From Lepidurus packardi (lineage: Eukaryota > Arthropoda > Branchiopoda > Notostraca > Triopsidae), in assembly GCA_023053545.1 (NCBI GenBank), contig JAKZAN010000004.1, forward strand, positions 10,044,001-10,108,000: a stretch of 64,000 nucleotides of DNA. The letters are read 5' to 3'. Within the stretch, counting starts at the first letter, position 1. The number at the start of each line of letters is the position of its first letter. The position numbers and the translations under genes are program-made. The notes under the pieces are model-generated. The model was not told the origin of the DNA, searched no databases, and saw nothing but the letters and a program-made list of their open reading frames with translations. Below are positions 50,901 to 60,144 of this stretch, in pieces.

Positions 50901-51164
50901 AGCCATGCTAGCGGGCGTTTACCAAGCTACGGAATTGCATATGGTGCAGGATAAATCCGCGGATTTTGCAGCCACGTGGGAATTTTTGGACCGGCGAATG
51001 CAAGATTTCAGAAACATCCGGCGAGGCGTCCAAAGTAGTCAGGATGCCACGTCATTTCTTCAAAGCAGTTTTGAAACGGTAAATCTTCCTTTTTCTGGAT
51101 TTTATTTTATTTTCTTGCTCCTTAGGCTAAAAATATAATGGGTTATAATGCCAGGAGACGTTAG
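47963..51164 (+). CDS. COQ9: COQ9, ubiquinone biosynthesis lipid-binding protein, 5 exons
   Basis: Mitochondrial matrix-side protein of the coenzyme Q synthome; in other animals COQ9 binds lipid/isoprene substrates and presents them to the hydroxylase COQ7. Exons by eye: 47963-48014, 50036-50245, 50482-50807, 50881-51078, 51126-51164, with all junctions GT-AG and phases 1,1,0,0. The sum is 825 nt, 274 residues plus stop. The start ATG at 47963 gives an Arg-rich, acid-poor presequence (ARFLEHLRVCQRLLVPRRAV) typical of a mitochondrial targeting peptide. An acidic linker follows, then the COQ9 domain (about residues 70-240) with VETRLKMNIEF, LVDDIWYHAGD and WYTKRAMLAGVY, all close to vertebrate COQ9. 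The tiny last exon encodes AKNIMGYNARRR, matching the family's conserved C-terminal tail. Intron 1 is 2,021 bp and contains the entire GLMN gene; introns 2-4 are 236, 73 and 47 bp. Exon calls rest on splice consensus, phase agreement and remembered family similarity, not on transcripts. Confidence 0.95.
48111..49832 (+). CDS. GLMN: Glomulin, intronless, nested in COQ9 intron 1
   Basis: Single open reading frame of 573 residues. Glomulin is an all-helical HEAT-like protein that, in mammals, binds the RING protein RBX1 and blocks E2 access to cullin-RING ubiquitin ligases. Recognised from family-typical stretches: LANPKEALLGFLEQVE near residue 80, PLAEGAVTDLLKQYDDIMA near 455 and LSRAHYQLDLNL near 515; length fits the family (vertebrate about 590). 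The N terminus is somewhat shorter than vertebrate forms. ATG codons at 48111 and 48120 are in frame and either could start; neither has a strong Kozak context. An AATAAA lies at 49974-49979, 142 nt after the stop and 57 nt before COQ9 exon 2. The gene sits on the same strand as its host, beginning 96 nt after the COQ9 exon 1 donor, with no obvious separate promoter between. Lack of introns is unusual beside neighbours with 4-10 introns and suggests a retroposed origin (inference). Confidence 0.93.
   Translation: MSTMNSKYVDILGDLLAKREYNKAKTLVLNSAYARVIRDHCLEVTAVVGAHLNAGDVEWSRELEECCEFALLQVAQLANPKEALLGFLEQVESFGTSKKFKILLLPIQAVLLRMPTKRLSTLNWVLRALESHVRVLALSKASKLEGQERKLLDGDPNVQIIADIYEALIEFYRPLVNEVALRKQVSPEEAPARRSMLSNNLIRLMDKPLVFMDIHREPHEAPSLLYTTATKLVSYLCQLKGDLLSLFDEDLHHQCLSTTSYHHKSESEEEAEKYLEKASPVAKAMLFYLIYGEGLGTRHVPCVYHNLYVFHESLRWSLILLRNKKELVLYKGLLLLRESLVRLADLTVDSPCLEFSGHCTVSQELMNVMLYCNVQEFRELALHCFTSHVRKFTLVGRQKMLKMLLTMQLHPGVKAVIVNMVKENIHLCLDQNRDEFLQEPFHTLASLIFPLAEGAVTDLLKQYDDIMATINLTRYILLRDQDDRTGFRQILPTFEQQFVEPLTNALHLSRAHYQLDLNLVKEGKPRDLEVTLNGLAPQLPLSQQKDVLEAAITSFDLMESLLGRVQELVAASK
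49974..49979 (+). promoter_or_regulatory. Polyadenylation signal for GLMN inside COQ9 intron 1
   Basis: A canonical AATAAA lies 142 nt after the GLMN stop codon and is followed 11 nt later by an A8 tract (49991-49998). Use of this site would produce GLMN mRNA and terminate transcription before COQ9 exon 2 at 50036. The A tract could also be the remnant of an ancestral poly(A) tail if GLMN is a retrocopy. Confidence 0.6.
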
Positions 51165-51304
51165 TTGTTTCGATGAATCAAAGAGAAGCGTTTTCAAGAG
51201 CCGAGTATTCATAAGTAATCATTGTATTTCATTTACAACGGGATGAAATCTAGAGTTTGTACAAAAGAGGAATCCAGATAGATCCTAAAGTCTTCCAAGT
51301 TGTC

Positions 51305-51674
51305 TTATTTTTCAGAAGGAGGGGTCTTACGTCGACTTTCCATGAATTCTGTTACTTTTTTCCATAGTTCTTGCGGTTCGTCAACTCGAGGAATCTACAA
51401 ACGTATAGTTAAATTAAAAGAATTTTTTATATTCCATTTGGCTTGTTACATCATAGTTTTGGCAGACGTACACTCCAGCGTATACTCCAGCAGCGAACAT
51501 AAACTGTAAAAGAGTAAAGAGAATTTCGTTTAGATTGGAAAGTGGTAAACATTTGAGGTTTGGTTTAGACGGATTTTTTAAAAGGAATAATTAGCTTACT
51601 CCTCCACCTACGGCTAAATGTAAGGCGATAAAAAGCACCAACATGGTATTATAGAGGAATGTTGCGAGGGCCAT
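51305..51674 (-). CDS. STMP1: STMP1-family short transmembrane mitochondrial micropeptide, 3 exons
   Basis: Reconstructed by eye from three tiny exons on the minus strand: 51674-51600 (25 codons), 51503-51450 (18 codons), 51394-51305 (29 codons plus TAA). All are phase 0 with GT-AG junctions, giving 72 residues. Exon 2 encodes FAAGVYAGVYVCQNYD and exon 3 IPRVDEPQELWKKVTEF ending RRKTPPSEK. This is the layout of STMP1 (Mm47): one hydrophobic helix, the QNYDIP motif, a charged amphipathic helix and a KTPPS-like tail. In vertebrates the roughly 47-residue STMP1 resides in the mitochondrial inner membrane and associates with the respiratory chain. The start shown has an excellent Kozak context (ACCATGG) and adds 25 mostly hydrophobic residues (MALATFLYNTMLVLFIALHL). 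An in-frame Met at the second codon of exon 2 would give a conventional 46-residue form. A second usable donor (GTAGGT) lies 12 nt upstream within exon 1. The stop is 140 bp from the convergent COQ9 stop. Confidence 0.85.
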
Positions 51675-51699
51675 GGTTGAAATGTAAAAGCACAGAGTT

Positions 51700-52920
51700 T
51701 CCCAGATTCAAGGCGGCAAGTAGCAAACCAAATGACAGATCGACATTCGCACAAGACAAGGAAAAATGAGAGCCACTCCAATTAGCTAAGCAAACCAACT
51801 GCACAGGCTTGTTCGTTTAAATGAGTTGAGGACAACAAGAGCCGAATTAGAAGCAGACTGTAGCTTCTAGTTTGTATGGAAAAAGAGGGCGACGAGTAAG
51901 CCAGAGAATGGAGGAGGAGTTGTTTTTATTTTTAGATGAGAGAGCCAGACATGCAAAACAGAAGAGAAGTATAGATGCATAAGTGAACGCAAGGAGCTAA
52001 GCGGGGTGTTTTGTTCCGATTTTGAGAGAGCGAATCGTAAAAATAAGCTTATGAAAATAAATTATGGAACGTATGAATGGCAAAACCTAACATGCTTCAA
52101 TTTTAAATCGTATAGGTTCTGTCTTGCTTTTTCGGAAGTAATTCTAATGAATTAGCGTCGGTACTTACACCACCTCGGAACATGTTGTTTGATTTATTAT
52201 GGCTCCTTTCCCTTTCCTTCACTTTGCCTACACTAGGTTTTGGTTTTTGTTATCGGATTTGTTGGCAGTAACTTCTTCATATAACTTTACCTTTAAATAC
52301 TTGAATTTGATTGTAGTTTGACTGACAAAACGCAAGTTGAGATTGAGCTAGCTTTATCAAGAATTTATTAAATTCTATGAATGAAGACAGATCACTTGGA
52401 ATACGTGACAAACTAATTCTGTTGTTATCTTACTTATTAACAGTTTCGTCTTCTGAGCCCGTTCTGGCCTTTATTCGTTTACTGATCAGAAATAACGAAT
52501 TTCAGCATCGGTGGCGTTTCGAAAGCTAGAAGGGCTCTTACTATTGGTCCTCTATCTATTAAATGTACTAGTTTGTTTTATGTTCTTTTTAGATTTAGGT
52601 TTAATATACCGATTGTATTTTGTTAGTTCTATTATTTTTTGTTGTTAACGAAATTTGGCTTGAGTTGACTTTGTATTTTTATATTTGAATAGGCGTGTTT
52701 TGGGATAGTGGACGCGAAGCAAGCCCCACCTGCTTTCCCTGAGGCCTTCTCTTCTCATTCAGTCGCAGACGTGACTTTGGGGAGGGTGCTTGCAAGAATG
52801 CCGGGAATACTCTTCGTTACTTTTTTTTGTCACTGATAGAGGATGTGAAACGGCAAACGGAAGGACAGAAACAACAACTACGTTTACGTTTTGAAAAAAC
52901 ATTCCACGCAAAGTAGTTTC
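51700..52920. other. Non-coding stretch upstream of the STMP1-like gene
   Basis: No convincing coding region on either strand. It presumably holds the STMP1 promoter and 5' leader (minus strand, just above 51674). The sequence is moderately AT-rich with no tandem repeats noticed. A short GC-richer patch at 52,690-52,830 has no recognisable protein. Confidence 0.5.
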
Positions 52921-53029
52921 CTAAACTGTCATTTTATTGTATGATTTGTAATATTTGAAATAAAAACAAAAATCTGGGATTTTTTAAAGTGATTATTCAA
53001 AAAGGCCGCAAAAAGAGGTGTGGCCTCTG

Positions 53030-53110
53030 CGAAAAGGACGAATCCTATTGGTTGATTCGGCCAAAAAGTGGGCGTGGCTCCTTTTCGAGCTGGGAAAGCG
53101 TTTTCTGGGC
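53030..53110. promoter_or_regulatory. CCAAT box and GC/CACCC-type boxes (possible promoter-like patch)
   Basis: Contains CTATTGG (a CCAAT box on the minus strand, 53046-53051 region) followed within 25 bp by GGGCGTGGC and preceded by GGTGTGGC, both GC/CACCC-box-like. A gene driven from here is not evident; a minus-strand 78-codon frame over it (52,929-53,165) has no recognisable similarity. Weak call based on motif proximity only. Confidence 0.25.
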
Positions 53111-53224
53111 TTTTCTCCATAAGGAATAATGCTGTATCAAGGGGGTCCCCTTCAAAAATCGTCAAAAATTGAGAGCCTCGCCCCTTTTCCCTGTTCCCAA
53201 CTCCACTGCTCGGTTTCCTATTCC

Positions 53225-53430
53225 CGATATTCGAGCTCGTGATGCCGAAGCTTCACAATTTCGAATATAGGCATAGGAACCTTGCAGAGAAGCCATGAGG
53301 TACAAGAGAAAGAGAGCCATTTAATATTTCGTTTTTCCGACGAAATAAAATGCCTCGACCGGGTATCGAACCGAGGACCTCTCGTTCGCCAGTCTTGCGT
53401 CTTACCCACTCGGTCATACGCTTATATTTG
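53225..53430 (-). mobile_element. tRNA-derived SINE-like element
   Basis: On the minus strand, ATGACCGAGTGGGTAAGAC (A-box like) is followed about 35 nt later by GGTTCGATACC (a B-box matching the T-arm consensus). This is the spacing of an internal RNA polymerase III promoter. The flanks do not pair as a tRNA acceptor stem: the 3' arm GTCGAGG has no complement upstream of the A box, so it is not an intact tRNA gene. About 130 nt of unrelated sequence follows the tRNA-like head, as in tRNA-derived SINEs. I saw no clear poly(A) tail or target-site duplication, and no second copy in this window, so boundaries are approximate. Confidence 0.5.
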
Positions 53431-54561
53431 ACCAGTGTTGAAACTTCTATAAATACAACATAGAATCAAAGCTCTTTTTTTTTTCTTTTACAACTTAGCT
53501 CGTCGCGCCTTGCCGCCTTGAACACACTGAAAACCAAGTATGCTCTCGTAGTGAATACAAAACAAATATCGCAGTACAAGCACCAAATCACAAAAACTTG
53601 TTCATAAGAGAATAACATGTATTTTTCCTAGCGTAAAATTACACTTCGCCTGTTTCGATGAAATGTGAACCTGTGGACCGTGAATACTGTTGCTTTTTAC
53701 TACAATTAACTGGAAAACATGCATTATTTTGGATTACATTATTAAATACTAAACTTCTTTGGCGCAATGATGATGTATTGCAAACAAAGTGCCCGATTAG
53801 ACACAAGAGCAACACAAACTTGTGGTGAACTGCACACTATCTTTTGAAGGATTTGAGGCTATCGAAGTCCTTGAATCTTGAATACTTCAGATCTGCCACC
53901 TATTGTTTCAATAGGAACGGAGCTCCATCTGAAGACCATTTGCCTATAAATGCCCAAGCGGATATTAATAAAACAAATGAGTTAATTCAAAATTTAAAAA
54001 CTTGATTGATGTTTTTTTGATTTTGATCAGTAGTGTGCACCAGGCTTAGACCGCTCAAATTCGAAACAAAGCCTTTCCATTGGCCGGTCCGATATGGCAT
54101 GACTGCTCCGCGCTGAACGTCAAACATTGCTCCTCTGAATAAAAGGGAAAACAATGACAGAAATTGTTTAATTAAAAAAAATGACGATCTATGAAATAAA
54201 AATACTTCCACCGACCTTAAGATTTAAATAAAAACCAACATTAAGAACATGGAACTTATACACAAGCCAGAAGTTAATTAATTGAACTAAAAACATAATA
54301 AACCTTCACGTCAAGCAAAATCGTCTTTGCCAATCGTCAATTGTCAGTTATTTATATAGCTCGAGTCGCAATACATTGAATTAAATAGTATCTAAGCATA
54401 CACTTTCATCAATCATAAAAAACTCCCCCCCAAAAAAAAGAAAGACTAGATAGCTGTCCAGCACGCAACAAAATAAATCCTCACTTTCTTTCCCCTTGCT
54501 GAAAATAAAATCTGCCTTAAAAGTGAAAAAACAAAACTACAAACATTCCCATCAAATTTGT

Positions 54562-57500
54562 TCATAAATCCCAGCTGAACAAATGATGCTTGACGAGCAT
54601 ATCTCTCACTCCATCCCTCAACGGTTGCGACGTTTCTTTTTTGGTTGTATTCGGCAATTCCCAATCTGGATTCAAATTAAACGAAAATTGTGACAGAACT
54701 CGCAGCTCACATTTGATCTGTACCCATCCAGGACTACTAATATAGCTCCACGGATAATACCTAGAAAAACAACCCTTGGATTAACCCCCAAAATCCTTTC
54801 CAACTTTCCAACTCACCATTTTTGTACCACCTCGGTGCAAGAACACAATACTTCCAACCAGAGATGCAAAACTTGCTCGTTAAGGCCCATGCAAACCAAA
54901 CTGCGCAGTTTAACATCCATTTGGGCGTGAACCGAATCATGGGTCATGTTAATGCTCTGGACGCATCGATATAGTAACTAAAAGTACCCAAAGTGTGATC
55001 AGTCAATCCAAGTGTGATCACTCAAAGAAATCTTAAAACAAACCTCTTCTGGGGTCAAAACCTTCCCATCTTCATCCAGTCGGAATGTTTTGCAAAGGAC
55101 CAAACGCGAATAAACCGACGCAAAGTCCTTTTCGACTTCTCTCATTGCCGCTTCTTCCACAAACAGCCAAGGATGGCACGGTGTTCCTAAAAGCGTGGGC
55201 CGTCTCAGCCCATGTTCCAGAATCGTCTTAAAAGCAGGGCACAACGTCCCCCTCACAAGATGTGTAACAGCTTCGTTAACAGCATCATCTCCAGCCAAGC
55301 TGTACTGCTTACTTCTCTCGTCCAAAACTTGTACAAACTTGGCAGGAAACCAACCTATAAGACAGGATACTTTTGCTTACAATACTGTTGTCATTTTCTA
55401 GTTAACTATTACCTCTTAGGCCATTCAATTCCCCAATCCAGCAATCTTCATCCTTTTGGCTAATCAAGGTAATGATATCATTCTTCCGGAAACCCAGTTC
55501 ATCATCATCATGGCGCTCAAAGTCCAATAACGCTCTGGCTCGTCTTCTCCGTCCGCGCGAGACCGCAGCGTAATTCTCATGGTCGATTGCGTGCGATTCT
55601 AGCGCGTAGTCAGGCGTAAAGGTAATCTGGGCCAAGCGAGGGTCTGTGGCATGTAAATGTCGTCCTACCTGTAGCACTGCTTCACGTAAATCCACCAAAA
55701 GTTCTAGGAAAACATAAAAAGAAGAGAGTTACACAGTTTAAATACGTGTTATCACATATATATCACATATATTACCTGTTTGTCTCACGTTTTTGGACCT
55801 CATATCATCGTGTCCTTCTTCGTCACCAAAAAGAAGGGTCTGGATTAGAGATTTGGAGCTTTTCAGCTTCCTGCGGTGTAGATGCTGCTTAGGCAAGTTA
55901 TGGGCCAAGTCTGGATTGCCCACTAACGCTCCCTGGTCAGCCATCAAGTACGCCAAGTGACGTCTACGTTGGCTTTCTACTGTAACATCGCTTAACATCC
56001 CTGCCACGCCTTCACTTACCTACAACAAACGAATTAAATGATAAGTGGGTAAGATTTCAGGATAAAAAGTTTACTTCTAGGAGCTCGTCCACGTCATGAA
56101 TGCAGCCAGGCAAGTCTGAGAGGGCATTAAAGATGTCGGCAGAGTTCTGAAGCTCTTTAAATGCAGATTCCTTGACTTTCAGCATGGCTAATGCTGAGCG
56201 GAAGAATACGACGCTGCCTTGGCAGAAAAACAAATCCCACAAGCGTAACAGAACGCGAAAATGGACCACAGAGGCGAAAAGGGTCAAAAACCAGTTTAAT
56301 GTGATCAAAGAGAGCTCGATATCGTGCTCTTTTAGCAATTCATCCAAGCTGGAAAGGTGTGTGCCCACCAAATGGCGTAACACCCGCTGATCTGCTTGCA
56401 CGCCTGCTAAGACAAACAAGAAGGAATAAATATATCTAAACTCGAGAAAATTTTATTTTTCAATCATGTTTAAGTAACTTTTCTTGCCTATAAGCGTTGG
56501 AGTATAGTAAGAAGCAGGTAAAAGGTCTTCTACAATGGTACACATGACCCAAAATGCTTCTTCTTCCTCCATAAGCAGCAAAAGGGACGCAGCAATAACT
56601 CCTAAGCCTTGGCAGTAGCCAATATCTGGGTAAAGCCACGCCAAACCTCTTAGCAATCGACGAAGACGGGGAATGCCAGTGGAATGGGCGTGGCTGAAGC
56701 AAACATTGCTGGGTAATGTACGCAACAAGTCCTTTTCAATGTGGCGTGACGTCATGAGTACATCACTGGAAGAAGCCTTTACGATTTCCTTATAGGATAT
56801 ATCCGAATTCAGTTTTTTTTCAAGGGCACCTTGAGGAAAATAAGAATACTTAGCTATTAGCCTTCTCAATAAGGAAGTGAATTATGAAGCTAACCTGAAA
56901 GTCTCATCCAAATTTGGGGACGCAAGGAATGAGGGATTCCAGCTCGAACCATCTTAACTAATTTATCCGCCCTGGGCAAACGAACGTCTACTTGGTCCCA
57001 TGTCAAGTCGCCCACGCCACTATTATGCGTAAACTCCAAATATGCGATCCACATTAACCTTGAGAAGAGAAAACATGCGAAGATTATAGATTTTTGGAGC
57101 TCAAATGAAGATTGCTGACCTTTGCTGAGGATCTTCCATGAAAGGAGTGCTTAATAGTTTGTTGGAATTCTCTTCGGGACCATCCTCTTCTTCTACACGA
57201 AATCCAAACTCGTCATACCTAAAAGAAAAATAATTATTTTGTAATTTAGTACAAATAAGACCGAGTTGTACCTGTACTCGGGCTGGGCATTAGGGTCTTC
57301 ACTAGTACTAGCGTCTGTGGCTTTCCCAACTAGGTCTTGAGGCCACATTGAAGAGATTAACGCTGAAAATGGCCCTCCTGGTGACGGATTATATTCAGCA
57401 GCGACACTGATTATCCCTTCTGGTGCATCCAAAGGATAAATATCTGCGTCGTCATCTTCCGAAGCCACTTCCAGTCTCTAAAACGAATATTTACATATTA

Positions 57501-57697
57501 ATTATACCTACGCAACGTAAACTCGATACCAAAGAAGTCAAAAAGAATTTAAAGTTTAATCCATAATTCCATGACGGAAAAAGGAAACAAATTTAAATTT
57601 GCGAATTTATTTCTTGGTAAAAACTTACAGCAGCTGCATCTTTTCCAGCCATATATCCCTCTGTCGAATGTCCAAATAATGATTTGGCTATGTCCAT
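54562..57697 (-). CDS. SGSM3: SGSM3, small G protein signalling modulator 3 (TBC, SH3, RUN), 11 exons
   Basis: Reconstructed coding exons (minus): 57697-57629, 57477-57272, 57218-57120, 57058-56895, 56829-56488, 56403-56075, 56019-55776, 55703-55413, 55354-55044, 54977-54817, 54760-54562; 2,415 nt, 804 residues, all phases consistent. Domains: RabGAP TBC domain at about 163-400 with the arginine finger in IEKDLLR (R216) and glutamine finger in IGYCQG (Q253); SH3 at about 540-597 ([19 protein letters not shown]); RUN at about 615-790 ([17 protein letters not shown] to the C terminus [11 protein letters not shown]). Nearly colinear with human SGSM3, a Rab GAP/Rap-linked adaptor acting at endosomes and in trafficking. 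Both catalytic fingers are present, so GAP activity is predicted. Introns are 53-151 bp. The intron between exons 5 and 6 uses a GC donor (GCAAGA at 56487). Compared with the human protein there is an extra N-terminal segment of about 45 residues. Confidence 0.97.
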
Positions 57698-58065
57698 CTT
57701 TGGTTAAAATATAACGTTTTTTTCTAAATTCCACTAAAAAAATCTTAGGAGACTGCCAACCTTTGTTTACTTATCTTACTTATCGGACGAGTGCAGAAGA
57801 AGTTGTCATAAAGAACGACAACTACAATACCGTCCAGTACCATAGCTTTAGCACTCCAAGCGTTGAAGGCAAAAACTAATAATCTTTATTTTATTCGGCA
57901 AAAACCAGTAAAAGCTCCTTTTTGCTCATAAAACCTTTACGAATCAATGAAACAGCTGATTTATCACACTATAATATTTATGTTATATAGGTTTATAATA
58001 TTTCCAAAATCAGAGTAAGAGGAACTAATGCAAATTCGACGAACAATTAAAAATCCCATAAAAGC

Positions 58066-59345
58066 TTAGATGATTTTGCTTATAACGTGAATAACACCAT
58101 TGACGGCAGGGATATCCTTTTCCAATACTTCAGCGGAATTCAATAATGTCTTTTCTGTACGTGTGAAAGAATAAAGGTTGTTATCACCCAAAAAATAAAC
58201 CTCGTTTTATTACAAAACATACCGGTTACGAGCGCATTGACCATATTGCCGTTCAATACAGCAACGGTGCCGTTGACCATTCCTGCCGAGTACAGAGTGC
58301 CAGACATCACATGCCCCATCAAAGTCTGTTTCAATTTTTCTGGATTAATCATGAGGGCCTCCAGGTCGCCACCTGGCAAAGCTTCAAATGCTTTATTGAC
58401 AGGCGCGAATAACGTGTACGGTCCAACTAATAAAAAAGCGCTCTTGAATATTTTTGTAGCTGCTCCCTTTTTACGCTCCGTATTTTACAACACAACTTCC
58501 GAAGCTATTTACCCGCGTTTAATGTATCGTTAAGTCCCACTTTTTGGATCGCTTGAAGCAGACGTGTGAAGCGTTGCTGGGAGTCGGCTGCCAAAACTGC
58601 TAAAATGCTGCCATGGTCAGGGCAGAGTACTGTGTCAATCACATGGATTACTCCGTTAGCAGCCATCAAGTTGGCTTGTAAGATCTGCGCGCCATTGACG
58701 GTCCAAATCGGAGCTCCCGGGGTATTATTGTATGCATTAATTCGCAATAAACCGCCTTGCACGCTGTGGAGCAGCATCTCGTTCTTCCAGTTACTGGAGC
58801 TTGTAATCAATTCTCCAGGTACGACGTGAAACATGAGTGCGCTCTTCAATTGCGCCACATCGTTCGTCAAATTTGGCATCTTCTTGAGGATTTCCAAGAA
58901 AGCCAAGTTGGAAGGCACGAAGACAGTCACAGGACCTGTCCGAAAGAATGTTAGGCACAAAACACTTCAACGTTAGTTTCTGTATCTAGTCTTCATTCTA
59001 CCTGGAGCAGAAAGAGCGTCTGCTATGCTGGCTTTTTGCACCAAATCCATTAACGTGGAAACATTTAAGCCAGCTAATAACTCGGGAATAAGTTTCTTGG
59101 CCACCATCGCTGATATCAAACTCTGTACCATATCTTCCTTACGGTCAAACACAACGTGTTCTGCTTGATGGTCTTCATGGCTTTCACGAGAATCCAAATT
59201 CGTCGCGTGGGTGTCCTAGAGTTGACAACGTTAACGCGACACAATTAACAAGAAAAGGAAATGAGAGAGAAATTTAGCTTACGGGTCTGGCGAAGACAGA
59301 AGCGAAAACTACGCCGAGCAGTATAACAATGAATTTTGCCTTCAT
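58066..59345 (-). CDS. Secreted two-domain fasciclin (FAS1) protein, 5 exons
   Basis: Exons (minus): 59345-59283, 59215-59002, 58935-58513, 58426-58223, 58154-58066; 993 nt, 330 residues, all GT-AG with phases 0,1,1,1. Residues 1-19 form a signal peptide (MKAKFIVILLGVVFASVFA). Two FAS1 domains follow. The first (about 60-216) has TVFVPSNLAFLEIL, the H-box-like FHVVPGELI and NGVIHVIDTVLCP. The second (about 217-330) has TLFAPVNKAFEALP, GHVMSGTLYSAG and NGVIHVISKII at the very C terminus. Four N-glycosylation sequons are visible (NVS, NLT, NDT, NGT). No GPI-attachment tail or transmembrane segment, so a soluble extracellular or matrix protein resembling periostin/TGFBI-type FAS1 proteins is expected; the exact orthologue is unclear. 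It lies 368 bp upstream of SGSM3 on the same strand. Confidence 0.93.
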
Positions 59346-59397
59346 TTTGAAGAGCCGTAAAGGGAGCTTCTAGGATGACTGTCAGTGATCAATCTCG

Positions 59398-59405
59398 TTT
59401 TTATA
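59398..59405 (-). promoter_or_regulatory. TATA box of the FAS1 gene
   Basis: TATAAAAA on the minus strand, 53-60 nt upstream of the FAS1 start codon. An initiator-like TCACTGACAG stretch lies about 15-30 nt downstream, placing the cap site near 59,375 and giving a leader of about 30 nt. A focused TATA promoter suits a secreted, tissue- or stage-specific product (inference). Confidence 0.65.
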
Positions 59406-60144
59406 GAGAAAAGTTCCAAAGGGATGATTCGGCTCTTCTGGATGGTACCGGATATTAGTCTACCTAAACCTTCAACAAAAGCTACGAATAACAAAGAGCT
59501 TTTAATCCAATCCGGATGTTAATGTAGGTTTAATTAACTAACAAACCTTTGTGAGGAAGAATAGAAAGACCATTCGTCTCCGCCCAATTCTATTAACATC
59601 AGCCCACGTTTATTTCTTGTTTTTCTTTTAAACGTATTCATGATTAAATTCATCATCGTGAATTTACCATAATTTCGCGATCAAACTTTAGCCAACAAAA
59701 AATGGAAGTGAAAATACTAGAGGAAATGAAAAAGCTAAGCCGTATCGCATAATGAAACATGGAAAACCACTTTCCTTCACTTGCATAAGCTTCGTATAGT
59801 TTCATATTTGATCTCAAGCCTTAATTTAAGAGATGTGCGTCGTACAAAAAACGATGTCCCCTATATCTTGCCTTTCGTTTTGATCTACGCAGTGGCTCTC
59901 CAGCCCTAAATTCACATCTTTGTGGCCCAGGCGTTCGCTAAGCCTTGAATAATAGATTCTAACGATCAATTAACGCCATACATTACACAAAACAGTGGCC
60001 GAGATGTATTCCAGGAGGAAAAAACCAGAAGTTTTCTTTTCTTTTAACAATAGGACCTCTGCAATGAACATAACGACATGATATAACACTCCTCTTAGAA
60101 TAGAAACGGAGGAAAGGGAAACTTGGAAAAATTAACAATGATGA
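59406..60144. other. Intergenic region between the FAS1 and EF-hand genes
   Basis: Should hold the FAS1 upstream region and the 3' untranslated region of the EF-hand gene. No coding frame or repeat recognised. Confidence 0.5.

Noticed and set aside
53340..53430. Intact tRNA gene (minus strand)
   Set aside because: A and B boxes are present, but the acceptor arms do not pair and the anticodon arm is poor; treated as a SINE-like element.
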